Origin: Tenuifilum sp040752515
GTDB lineage: Bacteria > Bacteroidota > Bacteroidia > Bacteroidales > Tenuifilaceae
Length of the DNA: 64,000 nucleotides
Assembly: GCA_040752515.1 (NCBI GenBank)
Contig: JBFMGQ010000017.1
Location: forward strand, 1 to 64,000
Direction of reading: 5' to 3'
The notes under the pieces are model-generated. The model did no database searches and was not told the DNA's origin. It saw only the letters and a program-made list of their open reading frames with translations. Positions 26,701-35,051 of this stretch are shown here, one piece after another. The number at the start of each line of letters is the position of its first letter. Within the stretch, counting starts at the first letter, position 1. The translations under genes were made by a program, and so were the position numbers.

Positions 26701-27999
26701 TACCGGATGGCCCTTCATCACATTTTCCAAAATATCCCATACAACAGGATCGCGCCTGTCAACTATCTTCTTTGCCGATTTTACGGTTTTTACGATGCCC
26801 CGTTCAATGAGCTTACGTATAATGAATGGCTTATATAGCTCTGCTGCCATATCCTTTGGTAAACCGCACTCGTGCATTTTTAGTTCAGGACCTACAACAA
26901 TAACTGAACGAGCCGAGTAGTCGACACGTTTACCCAATAGGTTCTGACGGAAACGCCCTTGCTTACCCTTGAGGCTATCGCTCAAGGACTTTAAGGGACG
27001 GTTAGCTTCAGTTTTAACAGCGTTCGATTTGCGGGAGTTATCGAAGAGTGAATCTACAGCCTCCTGAAGCATACGCTTTTCGTTGCGTAAAATCACTTCG
27101 GGAGCTTTTATTTCAATTAACCTCTTAAGTCGGTTGTTTCGGATAATAACCCTCCGGTAAAGGTCATTCAAGTCTGAGGTGGCAAAGCGTCCACCATCGA
27201 GAGGTACCAAAGGGCGAAGTTCGGGAGGAATAACAGGAATTACTTTAAGAATCATCCACTCTGGCTTGTTAATGTGAGCCGACTCACGGAATGCCTCAAC
27301 CACTTGCAACCTTTTTAGAGCTTCGCTCTTACGCTGCTGCGACGATTCTGTGCCTGCTTTGTGACGGAGATCGTATGAAAGCTCATCGAGGTTGATACGC
27401 TGCAAGAGCATGTAAAGGGCCTCGGCCCCCATAGCTGCTATGAACTTATTGGGATCGCTATCGTCGAGGTACTGATTTTCCTTCGGAAGGGTATCGAGTA
27501 TATCGAGGTACTCCTCTTCGGTAAGAAAATCGAGCTGGTTAATACCATCAGCAGCCTTAATACCCGGATTAACTACTACGTAACGCTCGTAATAGATAAT
27601 TTGGTCAAGTTTTTTGGCTGGCAGGCCTAATAGGTAGCCAATTTTATTGGGTTGAGAACGAAAATACCAGATATGAGCAACAGGAACAACAAGGTTGATA
27701 TGTCCCATGCGTTCACGGCGAACCTTTTTTTCGGTAACTTCAACACCGCATCGGTCGCACACAATCCCTTTATACCTGATACGCTTATACTTACCGCAAT
27801 GGCACTCATAGTCCTTTACAGGACCAAAAATGCGTTCGCAGAACAAACCATCGCGTTCGGGTTTGTATGTTCTATAGTTAATGGTTTCAGGCTTAAGCAC
27901 TTCACCACTTGAACGCTCCAAGATTTCCTCGGGCGATGCCAAGCTAATGGTGATTTTTGAAAAGTTGCTTTTAACCTTATTTTCCCTTCTGAACGACAT
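23725..27999 (-). CDS. rpoC: DNA-directed RNA polymerase subunit beta'
   Basis: The 1424-residue clamp and active-site subunit of RNA polymerase. The N-terminal zinc site is CHCGKYKRIRYKGIVCDRCG, the catalytic Mg loop NADFDGDQMA is at about 470, the bridge and trigger region contains GARGSKEQIRQLCGMRGLM, and the second zinc site is CESRKGVCAKCYGRNL. Length is typical of Bacteroidota. It follows rpoB by 67 bases, with a hairpin in the gap, and ends before a strong terminator. Confidence 0.99.
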   Translation of the reverse strand: MSFRRENKVKSNFSKITISLASPEEILERSSGEVLKPETINYRTYKPERDGLFCERIFGPVKDYECHCGKYKRIRYKGIVCDRCGVEVTEKKVRRERMGHINLVVPVAHIWYFRSQPNKIGYLLGLPAKKLDQIIYYERYVVVNPGIKAADGINQLDFLTEEEYLDILDTLPKENQYLDDSDPNKFIAAMGAEALYMLLQRINLDELSYDLRHKAGTESSQQRKSEALKRLQVVEAFRESAHINKPEWMILKVIPVIPPELRPLVPLDGGRFATSDLNDLYRRVIIRNNRLKRLIEIKAPEVILRNEKRMLQEAVDSLFDNSRKSNAVKTEANRPLKSLSDSLKGKQGRFRQNLLGKRVDYSARSVIVVGPELKMHECGLPKDMAAELYKPFIIRKLIERGIVKTVKSAKKIVDRRDPVVWDILENVMKGHPVLLNRAPTLHRLGIQAFQPRLIEGKAIQLHPLSCTAFNADFDGDQMAVHLPLGNEAILEAQILMLGSHNILNPANGAPITVPSQDMVLGLYYITKPKKGAKGEGTIFYSPEEVIIAYNEKAVDLHAIIKVRINTVDENGLPKHQIIETTVGRVIFNQYVPAEMGYINELLTKKSLREIIGKVLKKTSTSKTAQFLDDIKDLGYYMAFRGGLSFNIDDVIIPDEKAELVEEGYAQVDEVMSNYNMGLITNNERYNQIIDIWTHTNAKLTLMLMKKLSEDKQGFNSIYMMLDSGARGSKEQIRQLCGMRGLMAKPQKSGATTNEIIENPILSNFKEGLSVLEYFISTHGARKGLADTALKTADAGYLTRRLVDVSQDVIITENDCGTLRGLLATAIKKNEEVVESLYERILGRTTVHDVYHPLTGKLIVAAGEEITEEIAQIIEESPIEQVEIRSVLTCESRKGVCAKCYGRNLATGRMVQKGEAVGVIAAQSIGEPGTQLTLRTFHVGGTAGSIISDSKIVARFDGRAEIEELKTVSRQDESGNTYHIVIGRLAEMRIVDSNTGITLSTNNVPYGSKLYINNGDKVKKGQLICEWDPWNAVIISEVSGKVGFDALIKEVTYREESDEQTGYREKVIIETRDKSKNPAVKILSDNDEVIKLYNLPVSAHLTVEDGATIQAGDILAKIPRAVGKAGDITGGLPRVVELFEARNPSNPAIVSEIDGEVSFGKVKRGNREIKVTSKTGEVKNYLVPLSKQILVQENDYVKAGTPLSDGAITPTDILAIKGPTEVQEYIVNEVQEVYRMQGVKINDKHFEVIVRQMMRKVEILDPGDTRFLEGQLVDKWEFIEENDNIFEKKVVVDSGDATHLRPGMIITARQLRDENSKLKRKDLKLVEARDAVPATSNQVLQGITRAALQTNSFMSAASFQETTKVLNEAAIYGKVDTLEGLKENVICGHLIPAGTGLREFDKLVVYSKEEHQVIEKSKSSTASVK

Positions 28000-28029
28000 A
28001 TTATTCGTGTTAATAGTTTGTTATGCAAG

Positions 28030-28057
28030 CATGGCAAGGGCTTTAACCCTTACCATG
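28030..28057 (-). other. Hairpin in the rpoB-rpoC gap
   Basis: CATGGCAAGGG pairs with CCCTTACCATG around a six-base loop: ten pairs and one C-A mismatch. No T-run follows, so a processing site or translational signal is likelier than a terminator. Confidence 0.55.
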
Positions 28058-28066
28058 GCATATGAA

Positions 28067-31000
28067 TTAATCCAGATTTACGCTCAATCCTAAGCCACGA
28101 AGTTCGTGTAGCAACACATTAAGCGATTCGGGGATACCCGGTTCGGGCATTGGTTCACCCTTAACAATCGCTTCGTATGCTTTAGCTCTACCCACAACAT
28201 CATCGGACTTAATGGTAAGGATTTCCTGTAAGATATGCGAAGCTCCAAAACCTTCAAGTGCCCATACCTCCATTTCACCAAAGCGCTGTCCTCCAAACTG
28301 AGCCTTACCACCAAGAGGTTGTTGGGTAATGAGGGAGTACGGGCCAATTGAGCGGGCATGCATCTTATCGTCAACCATATGACCAAGTTTCAGCATATAG
28401 ATTACCCCTACAGTAGCCGGCTGGTCGAACCTTTCGCCAGTACCACCATCGTATAGGTAAGTTCTACCAAATCGGGGTAAGCCTGCCATATCGGTGTATT
28501 TGGTAATATCCTCAAGGGTGGCACCATCAAAAATGGGCGTACTAAACTTCACACCTAATTTTTGACCAGCCCATCCGAGAACTGTTTCGTAAATCTGCCC
28601 AAGGTTCATACGCGAAGGTACACCAAGTGGGTTGAGTACAATGTCCACGGGAGTTCCATCCTCAAGGAATGGCATATCCTCATCGCGAACAATTTTTGCT
28701 ACAATACCCTTGTTACCGTGACGGCCTGCCATTTTATCACCCACAGTGATTTTGCGTTTCTTGGCAATGTAAACCTTAGCCAATTGCATAATACCGGCAG
28801 GTAGTTCGTCGCCAATGGTTACGTTGAACTTCTTGCGCTTGAACTCAGCATCAATCTCCTTCCACTTAAGGATATAGTTCTGAATAACAGCTTTAATTAG
28901 ATCGTTCTTAGCCTTATCGGTTGTCCACTTGTTGGGGTTTACGTTCATGTAATCGATATCCGAAAGGATTTTCTGTGTAAACTTAACCCCACGGGGTACG
29001 ATTTCGGTATCGAAGTTGTCGTAAACGCCTTGGCTGGTTTTACCATTCACCAAAGAGAACAGCTTGTCAACCAAACGATTTTTTAAATCGGCAACCTGCT
29101 TGTTAAACTCATTATCGAGCTTTTCAAGCAATGCTTTTTCGTTGGTTTTAGCCTTTTTGGCTTCCTTAGCGTCCTTAATAGAGCGTGAAAAAAGCATCTT
29201 ATCGATAACCACACCGTAAAGCGAAGGTGAAGCCTTTAATGAGGCATCCTTTACATCACCGGCCTTATCGCCAAAGATAGCTCTTAAAAGCTTTTCCTCT
29301 GGTGTAGGATCCGACTCACCTTTAGGAGTGATCTTACCAATAAGGATATCACCCGGAACAACATTAGCACCAATCCTAATCATACCGTTTTCATCGAGGT
29401 TTTTGGTAGCCTCTTCGGAAACGTTAGGTATGTCGGCGGTAAGTTCTTCCATTCCACGTTTGGTGTCGCGTACCTCAAGGATATACTCATCAACATGAAT
29501 TGAGGTAAACACGTCGTCGCGGAGTAAACGCTCGCTAATTACAATAGCATCCTCAAAGTTGTAGCCTTTCCAAGGCATGAAAGCAACTTTAAGGTTTCTA
29601 CCTAAAGCCAACTCCCCACTTCGGGTAGCATAACCCTCGGTTAGAATCTGCCCCTTTACAATACGCTCACCCTTAGTAACAATAGGTTTAAGGGTAATTG
29701 AAGTGCTCTGGTTGGTCTTTTTGAACTTAGGCAGTTTATAGCGTTTAATTTCTGGATCGAAGCTAACAAAAAGTTCCTCCTCGGTTTTATCGTAACGAAC
29801 AACAATTTCGTCGGCATCGACGTATTCAACCACCCCATTCTCTTCGGCCACAACTTGTGTACGGCTATCCTTAACAACTTGGGCTTCGAGGCCAGTTCCC
29901 ACAATTGGATTTTCGGGTTGAAGTAAAGGAACTGCCTGACGCATCATGTTCGAACCCATGAGCGCACGGTTAGCATCATCGTGTTCAAGGAATGGGATTA
30001 GTGAAGCTGCAATAGATGCAATCTGGTTGGGTGCAACGTCCATGAGGTCAACCGATTCGCTTTCCGCTAATGGGAAGTCGCCCTCGTAGCGAGCCTTAAC
30101 CTTACTGTTTACAAAGGCACCATCCTGGGTTAGTGGGGCATTTGCCTGCGCAATAATCTTGGCTTCTTCCTCCTCAGCGCTCAGGTAGACAATGTCGGTG
30201 CCTGTTAAGCCCACCTTGCCGTTTTCAACCTTACGGTATGGGGTTTCAATGAAACCTAAGTCGTTGATCTTTGCGTAAACGCAAAGCGAAGAGATGAGTC
30301 CAATGTTTGGGCCTTCAGGGGTTTCAATGGGGCAAAGACGGCCATAGTGTGTGTAGTGAACGTCGCGAACTTCAAAACCGGCACGTTCACGGGTAAGACC
30401 ACCGGGACCTAAAGCCGACAAACGACGCTTGTGAGTCATTTCGGCCAATGGGTTGGTTTGGTCCATGAACTGCGACAGCTGATTCGTTCCAAAGAAGGAG
30501 TTTATAACCGATGAGAGTGTTTTTGAGTTAATCAGATCGATAGGCGTAAACACCTCGTTATCGCGAACGTTCATACGTTCACGAATGGTGCGTGCCATAC
30601 GGGCTAAACCTACACCAAACTGAGCAGCCATCTGCTCTCCTACGGTACGAACCCTACGGTTGCTAAGGTGGTCAATATCATCAACCTCGGCCTTTGAGTT
30701 AACCAGTTCAATGAGATACTTAATGATCTCAATAATATCCTCCTTGGTTAACACTTTAACATCGGGCGAGATGTTCAGGTTGAGTTTTTTGTTAATACGG
30801 TAACGTCCTACATCACCCAAATCGTAACGCTTATCGGAGAAGAAAAGCTTATCGATAACGTCACGGGCAGTAGCCTCGTCGGGTGGTTCGGAGTTACGGA
30901 GCTGCCTGTAAATATGTACCACAGCCTCTTTTTCGGAGTTACTGGGGTCCTTTTGCAGCGTGTTATAGATTATGGCATAATCGGAAATGCTCTGCGATTC

Positions 31001-31894
31001 TTTGTGAACAAGAATTGACTTTACACCGGCATCGATAATTAAATCGATGTGTTCTTTTTCAATAACGGTTTCACGATCTAAAATGACCTCGTTACGTTCA
31101 ATTGAAACCACTTCGCCGGTATCTTCGTCGACAAAGTCCTCGATCCAGCTTTTGAGGACACGGGCGGCCAAACGCTGCCCAACAACCTTGGTAAGATTAA
31201 CCTTGGAAACCTTCACCTCTTCAGCTAAATCGAATATCTGCAAGATATCCTTATCGGTTTCAAAACCAATAGCACGTAGAAGTGTGGTAACAGGTAGTTT
31301 CTTTTTACGGTCGATGTAGGCATACATCACGTTGTTGATGTCGGTAGCAAACTCAATCCACGAACCCTTGAAAGGGATAATACGTGCAGAGTAGAGCTTT
31401 GTACCATTAGGATGTACGCTTTGGCCAAAGAACACGCCGGGCGAACGATGCAGCTGCGAAACAACAACTCGTTCAGCTCCATTGATTACAAAACTACCCC
31501 GGGGTGTCATATAGGGAATGGTTCCCAGGTATACATCCTGAACTACTGTATCAAAATCCTCATGCTCGGGATCGGTACAGTAGAGTTTTAACTTTGCTTT
31601 TAGTGGAACGCTATAGGTTAACCCTCTATCCAAGCATTCCTCAATGGTATAGCGGGGAGGATCAACGTAGTAATCTAGAAATTCGAGTACAAAATTGTTC
31701 CTGGTATCAGTAATAGGAAAATTCTCCTGAAACACCTTAAACAAGCCTTCGTTCTTGCGTTCTTCGGGTGTTGAACCCAGCTTGAAGAACTCCATAAACG
31801 ACTTTAGCTGAATATCCAGAAAGTCAGGATACTCATACAGGCTTTTAGTTTTGGAGAAATTGATACGTGTGTTGTTAGTTTTATTTTGAGACAT
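28067..31894 (-). CDS. rpoB: DNA-directed RNA polymerase subunit beta
   Basis: A 1275-residue catalytic subunit of RNA polymerase. Typical elements: rifampicin region FFGTNQLSQFMDQTNPLAEMTHKRRLSALGPGGLTRERAG, ethe nucleotide-binding KGYNFEDAIVISE, and the C-terminal GGKAQFGGQRFGEMEVWALEGFGA. I start it at ATG 31894 (MSQNKTNNT) because the 13 residues upstream are unlike the family. No change is seen at the classic rifampicin-contact positions I can judge by eye. Second-last gene of the L11-beta' operon. Confidence 0.99.
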   Translation of the reverse strand: MSQNKTNNTRINFSKTKSLYEYPDFLDIQLKSFMEFFKLGSTPEERKNEGLFKVFQENFPITDTRNNFVLEFLDYYVDPPRYTIEECLDRGLTYSVPLKAKLKLYCTDPEHEDFDTVVQDVYLGTIPYMTPRGSFVINGAERVVVSQLHRSPGVFFGQSVHPNGTKLYSARIIPFKGSWIEFATDINNVMYAYIDRKKKLPVTTLLRAIGFETDKDILQIFDLAEEVKVSKVNLTKVVGQRLAARVLKSWIEDFVDEDTGEVVSIERNEVILDRETVIEKEHIDLIIDAGVKSILVHKESQSISDYAIIYNTLQKDPSNSEKEAVVHIYRQLRNSEPPDEATARDVIDKLFFSDKRYDLGDVGRYRINKKLNLNISPDVKVLTKEDIIEIIKYLIELVNSKAEVDDIDHLSNRRVRTVGEQMAAQFGVGLARMARTIRERMNVRDNEVFTPIDLINSKTLSSVINSFFGTNQLSQFMDQTNPLAEMTHKRRLSALGPGGLTRERAGFEVRDVHYTHYGRLCPIETPEGPNIGLISSLCVYAKINDLGFIETPYRKVENGKVGLTGTDIVYLSAEEEEAKIIAQANAPLTQDGAFVNSKVKARYEGDFPLAESESVDLMDVAPNQIASIAASLIPFLEHDDANRALMGSNMMRQAVPLLQPENPIVGTGLEAQVVKDSRTQVVAEENGVVEYVDADEIVVRYDKTEEELFVSFDPEIKRYKLPKFKKTNQSTSITLKPIVTKGERIVKGQILTEGYATRSGELALGRNLKVAFMPWKGYNFEDAIVISERLLRDDVFTSIHVDEYILEVRDTKRGMEELTADIPNVSEEATKNLDENGMIRIGANVVPGDILIGKITPKGESDPTPEEKLLRAIFGDKAGDVKDASLKASPSLYGVVIDKMLFSRSIKDAKEAKKAKTNEKALLEKLDNEFNKQVADLKNRLVDKLFSLVNGKTSQGVYDNFDTEIVPRGVKFTQKILSDIDYMNVNPNKWTTDKAKNDLIKAVIQNYILKWKEIDAEFKRKKFNVTIGDELPAGIMQLAKVYIAKKRKITVGDKMAGRHGNKGIVAKIVRDEDMPFLEDGTPVDIVLNPLGVPSRMNLGQIYETVLGWAGQKLGVKFSTPIFDGATLEDITKYTDMAGLPRFGRTYLYDGGTGERFDQPATVGVIYMLKLGHMVDDKMHARSIGPYSLITQQPLGGKAQFGGQRFGEMEVWALEGFGASHILQEILTIKSDDVVGRAKAYEAIVKGEPMPEPGIPESLNVLLHELRGLGLSVNLD

Positions 31895-31942
31895 TGCGAA
31901 CGAATTGGTTGAACTATAAAACAAACATAACAAGAAAAAGGC

Positions 31943-31968
31943 TTAGAATCTATGGGGATAGATTCTAA
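31943..31968 (-). other. Perfect hairpin in the rplL-rpoB gap
   Basis: TTAGAATCTA and TAGATTCTAA form a perfect 10 bp stem with a six-base loop, between rplL and rpoB, without a T-run. In E. coli the same gap holds an attenuator and an RNase III site, so a similar role in setting the ribosomal protein to polymerase ratio is plausible (inference). Confidence 0.6.
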
Positions 31969-31993
31969 ACCTTAGAACCATTATAGGTTAGGG

Positions 31994-32374
31994 CTATTTA
32001 AGTTCAACTTCTGCTCCTGCCTCTTCAAGTTGTGCTTTTAATGATTCTGCCTCTTCCTTGGAAACACCTTCTTTAACGGCCTTAGGAGCTGCATCAACTA
32101 AATCTTTAGCTTCCTTTAGACCAAGACCGGTAAGTTCCTTTACAAGTTTAACTACCTGCAATTTAGCACCACCAGCTGACTTTAGAATAACGTCGAACTG
32201 GGTTTTTTCAGCGGCAGCAGCGCCTTCGCCACCAGCAGCGGGAGCAGCAGCAACAGCTACAGCTGCAGCAGCAGGTTCAATGCCATACTCTTCCTTGAGT
32301 ATTTTAGCCAATTCGTTAACTTCTTTAACTGAGAGGTTAACCAAATCTTCTGCAAATTTCTTAAGATCTGCCAT
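31994..32374 (-). CDS. rplL: Ribosomal protein L7/L12
   Basis: 126 residues. N-terminal dimerisation helices (about 1-33), an Ala/Gly-rich hinge (AAAAVAVAAAPAAGGEGAAA), and the C-terminal factor-binding domain with KLQVVKLVKELTGLGLKEAKDLVDAAP. Forms the ribosomal stalk with L10. It lies 34 bases after rplJ. Confidence 0.98.
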   Translation of the reverse strand: MADLKKFAEDLVNLSVKEVNELAKILKEEYGIEPAAAAVAVAAAPAAGGEGAAAAEKTQFDVILKSAGGAKLQVVKLVKELTGLGLKEAKDLVDAAPKAVKEGVSKEEAESLKAQLEEAGAEVELK

Positions 32375-32408
32375 TTTAGTAAGTGTTTAATTTGTTCTCA
32401 AAATAATT

Positions 32409-32936
32409 TTACTGTTCCCTTTCAGAGAGTGTTTTAATAACACCCGATAGTTTTTGACCGCCAGATTGGAGTGAACCGATAACGTTCTTTGCGGGCGACT
32501 GGAGTAGAGCAATAACATCGGCAATAAGCTCGTTTTTGCTCTTCAGGGTAGCCAGCACTTCGAGTTGGCTTTCACCAACATATATCGATTCTTCCACATA
32601 GGCAGCCTTGAATAAAGGCTTTGGATGAGCCTTGCGAAAATCCTTAATAAGCTTTGCCGGTACATTACCTGTTTCGGTAAACATCACTGAAGTTGACCCT
32701 TTCAAGGTCTCGAAAATTGGAGAGAAATCGGTTGATTTGCCGCTTCTCTCTAAGGCTTTCTTCAGTAATGTATTCTTAACAACCACCAACTTTACCTGTT
32801 TCTCAAAGCAAGTTTTACGTAACTTGTGAGTTACTTCTGCATTGAGTTCCGAGGTATCGGTAAGGTAAAAATGGGGGTACTGGTTAATTTGCTCGGTCAG
32901 CTTATCAATCAGTGCGTTTTTATCTTCCCTTCTCAT
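32409..32936 (-). CDS. rplJ: Ribosomal protein L10
   Basis: 175 residues, base of the ribosomal stalk that binds L7/L12 dimers through its C-terminal helix. The N-terminal globular part contains VKLVVVKNTLLKKALE and the family's FKAAYVEE. It lies 26 bases downstream of rplA, too short for the long L10 leader seen in some bacteria. Confidence 0.97.
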   Translation of the reverse strand: MRREDKNALIDKLTEQINQYPHFYLTDTSELNAEVTHKLRKTCFEKQVKLVVVKNTLLKKALERSGKSTDFSPIFETLKGSTSVMFTETGNVPAKLIKDFRKAHPKPLFKAAYVEESIYVGESQLEVLATLKSKNELIADVIALLQSPAKNVIGSLQSGGQKLSGVIKTLSEREQ

Positions 32937-32962
32937 AATAAATTGGGTCTGTGTAAACGTTA

Positions 32963-33664
32963 TTAATTCGAAGCCGTGAGCGACTTGGTGTCAATAGCAA
33001 TACCGGGGCTCATGGTAGTGGAAAGGTAAACACTCTTAATGTAAGTACCTTTAGCCGACGTAGGTTTGAGTTTAATAATGGTATTGATGAACTCAAGCGC
33101 ATTATCAACAATCTTTTCAGGCTCGAATGAAATTTTTCCGATTGATGAGTGGACTATACCAAACTTGTCAACCTTAAAGTCAATCTTACCCTGCTTTACC
33201 TCCTTAACAGCCTTTTCAACTTCCATGGTAACCGTACCACTCTTGGGGTTAGGCATCAAACCGCGGGGGCCAAGGATACGTCCTAAAGGACCTAGTTTAG
33301 CCATAACCGAAGGCATGGTAATAATCACATCCACATCGGTCCATCCGCCCTTGATCTTCTCGATGTAATCGTCAAGGCCTACGTAGTCGGCACCAGCCTG
33401 GCGAGCAGCCTCCTCCTTATCTGGAGTGCAAAGTACCAGAACGCGAACGTTCTTACCGGTACCGTGAGGAAGGGTTACAACACCACGCACCATCTGGTTG
33501 GCTTTACGGGGATCAACCCCTAAGCGAATGTCGATATCAACCGATGCGTCGAACTTGGTGTATGTAATATCCTTCAACAGTGCGGCTGCTTCCGATAACT
33601 TGTAAGTCTTACCGGGCTCGATTTTCGACAGAGCAAGCTTCCTGTTTTTTGTCAGTTTAGTCAT
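32963..33664 (-). CDS. rplA: Ribosomal protein L1
   Basis: 233 residues. L1 forms the stalk near the E-site and in many bacteria represses its own operon. Signature region: KLGPLGRILGPRGLMPNPKSGTVT. Also seen: ADIRLGVDPRKANQMVRG-type motif (VDIDIRLGVDPRKANQ) and GADYVG. Complete, 20 bases after rplK. Confidence 0.98.
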   Translation of the reverse strand: MTKLTKNRKLALSKIEPGKTYKLSEAAALLKDITYTKFDASVDIDIRLGVDPRKANQMVRGVVTLPHGTGKNVRVLVLCTPDKEEAARQAGADYVGLDDYIEKIKGGWTDVDVIITMPSVMAKLGPLGRILGPRGLMPNPKSGTVTMEVEKAVKEVKQGKIDFKVDKFGIVHSSIGKISFEPEKIVDNALEFINTIIKLKPTSAKGTYIKSVYLSTTMSPGIAIDTKSLTASN

Positions 33665-33684
33665 TGCGCAAATGAGGTTAAATG

Positions 33685-34125
33685 TTAATTACCCGGGAAT
33701 TCTCCGGTAACAGTGATACCCATGCTGCGGGCTGTACCTGCCACCATCTTCATTGCTGATTCAATGGTGAAGCAGTTCAGATCCTGCATCTTTTCCTGGG
33801 CTATTTGTCGTACTTGCTCCCAGGTTACAGAGGCAACCTTTTTCCTGTTGGGCTCAGCCGACCCTTTTTGTTGCTTGGTTATTTCAAGCAAGGTTACGGA
33901 TACGGGTGGGGTCTTTACGACAAAATCAAACGATTTGTCGGTATAGTATGTTATAACCACAGGTAGGACTTTGCCTGCCTGTGCTTGAGTTCTGGCGTTG
34001 AACTGCTTGCAGAACTCCATAATATTTACCCCCTTGGAGCCAAGAGCAGGACCAATTGGTGGTGAAGGGTTTGCAGCACCACCCTTAATCTGGAGTTTAA
34101 TAAATCCAGCTACTTCTTTAGCCAT
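33685..34125 (-). CDS. rplK: Ribosomal protein L11
   Basis: 146 residues, GTPase-centre protein that binds 23S rRNA with L10. Features: the proline-rich N-terminal IKLQIKGGAANPSPPIGPALGSKGVNI motif family (PPIGPALG) and C-terminal GTARSMGITV. Normal length. It lies 21 bases after nusG. Confidence 0.98.
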   Translation of the reverse strand: MAKEVAGFIKLQIKGGAANPSPPIGPALGSKGVNIMEFCKQFNARTQAQAGKVLPVVITYYTDKSFDFVVKTPPVSVTLLEITKQQKGSAEPNRKKVASVTWEQVRQIAQEKMQDLNCFTIESAMKMVAGTARSMGITVTGEFPGN

Positions 34126-34146
34126 AGTGCTTTTGCTCTTTAATTA

Positions 34147-34695
34147 TTACTCCTTTTCAACTTGCATAAAACTTAACTCCAGTGGAGTTTTTCGGCCGAA
34201 GATTTTCACCATAACCTTCAGCTTCTTCTTCTCTTCGTTAATCTCTTCGATTACTCCTGAAAAAGAATTGAATGGTCCATCAATTACTTTAACTGTTTCA
34301 CCTACGTAGAAGGGAACATTCAACTCTTCCTCGCTGTCCACCAATTCATCTACCTTGCCAAGTATTCTGTTGACTTCGGCTTGACGAAGTGGAATTGGTT
34401 CTCCGGTTTTTGGGTCACCTAAAAAACCAAGGACATTGGGAATGTTTCGTAAGATGTGAGGAATTTCACCTACCAGTGCCGCTTCAATCAGAACATAGCC
34501 TGGGTAGTAGATTCTTTCCTTGCTGATTTTTTTGCCATTTCGGATTTGGTAAACCTTCTCAGTAGGAATAAGAACCTGAGAGATAAAGTCGTCGAGCTTC
34601 AAACGCTTAATTTCGTTCTCCACCAACTCCTTTACCTTCTTCTCCTTACCACCAATGGCCCTAAGAACATACCATTTTTTAACAGTCTCTTCCAT
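34147..34695 (-). CDS. nusG: Transcription termination/antitermination factor NusG
   Basis: 182 residues. The NGN domain (about 1-120, WYVLRAIGGKEKKVKE, YYPGYVLIEA) binds the polymerase clamp; the C-terminal KOW domain (about 125-182, GETVKVIDGPFNSFSGVI) binds Rho or S10. Typical Bacteroidota sequence. Co-transcribed with secE and rplK. Confidence 0.97.
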   Translation of the reverse strand: MEETVKKWYVLRAIGGKEKKVKELVENEIKRLKLDDFISQVLIPTEKVYQIRNGKKISKERIYYPGYVLIEAALVGEIPHILRNIPNVLGFLGDPKTGEPIPLRQAEVNRILGKVDELVDSEEELNVPFYVGETVKVIDGPFNSFSGVIEEINEEKKKLKVMVKIFGRKTPLELSFMQVEKE

Positions 34696-34723
34696 TACAG
34701 CTCCTTCTTAGGCCGTTCTGTTG

Positions 34724-34915
34724 TTAGCTAAGTACACGGTAAATAAACTCCATCAATCTTTCGAATGAGAAGTCCATAACGAAGACAACCAGTGCGATTA
34801 AAAGGGAAGCAATCATAACAATTAATGCACTGGACTGAAGCTCTTTCCATGTTGGCCACGAAACTTTTTGCACCATCTCGGTGTAAACGTCGTGCAGGTA
34901 CTGTGTAATTTTCAT
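34724..34915 (-). CDS. secE: Preprotein translocase subunit SecE
   Basis: 63 residues, single membrane helix (about 30-50) preceded by an amphipathic segment with the signature VSWPTWKEL. Stabilises SecY in the translocon. It lies between tRNA-Trp and nusG, as usual. Confidence 0.95.
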   Translation of the reverse strand: MKITQYLHDVYTEMVQKVSWPTWKELQSSALIVMIASLLIALVVFVMDFSFERLMEFIYRVLS

Positions 34916-34934
34916 GTCAACAACTTGTGTTTAG

Positions 34935-35007
34935 CACGGGTGGAGAGACTCGAACTCCCAGCCAATGGTTTTGGAGACCACTACTCTACCAATTGAGCTA
35001 CACCCGT
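34935..35007 (-). tRNA. tRNA-Trp(CCA)
   Basis: 73-base cloverleaf: acceptor ACGGGTG/CACCCGT, D-arm GTAGCTCAATTGGTAGAG, anticodon loop CTCCAAA with anticodon CCA, T-loop TTCGAGT, discriminator G. CCA is not encoded. It sits between tuf and secE. Confidence 0.95.
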
Positions 35008-35051
35008 ATAAGAACCCCACGGTTCAAATGAACCGTTGGGGTATTATTGTA

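Noticed and set aside
31895..31933. Longer rpoB start
   Set aside because: The added 13 residues are unrelated to RpoB; ATG 31894 gives the usual start.
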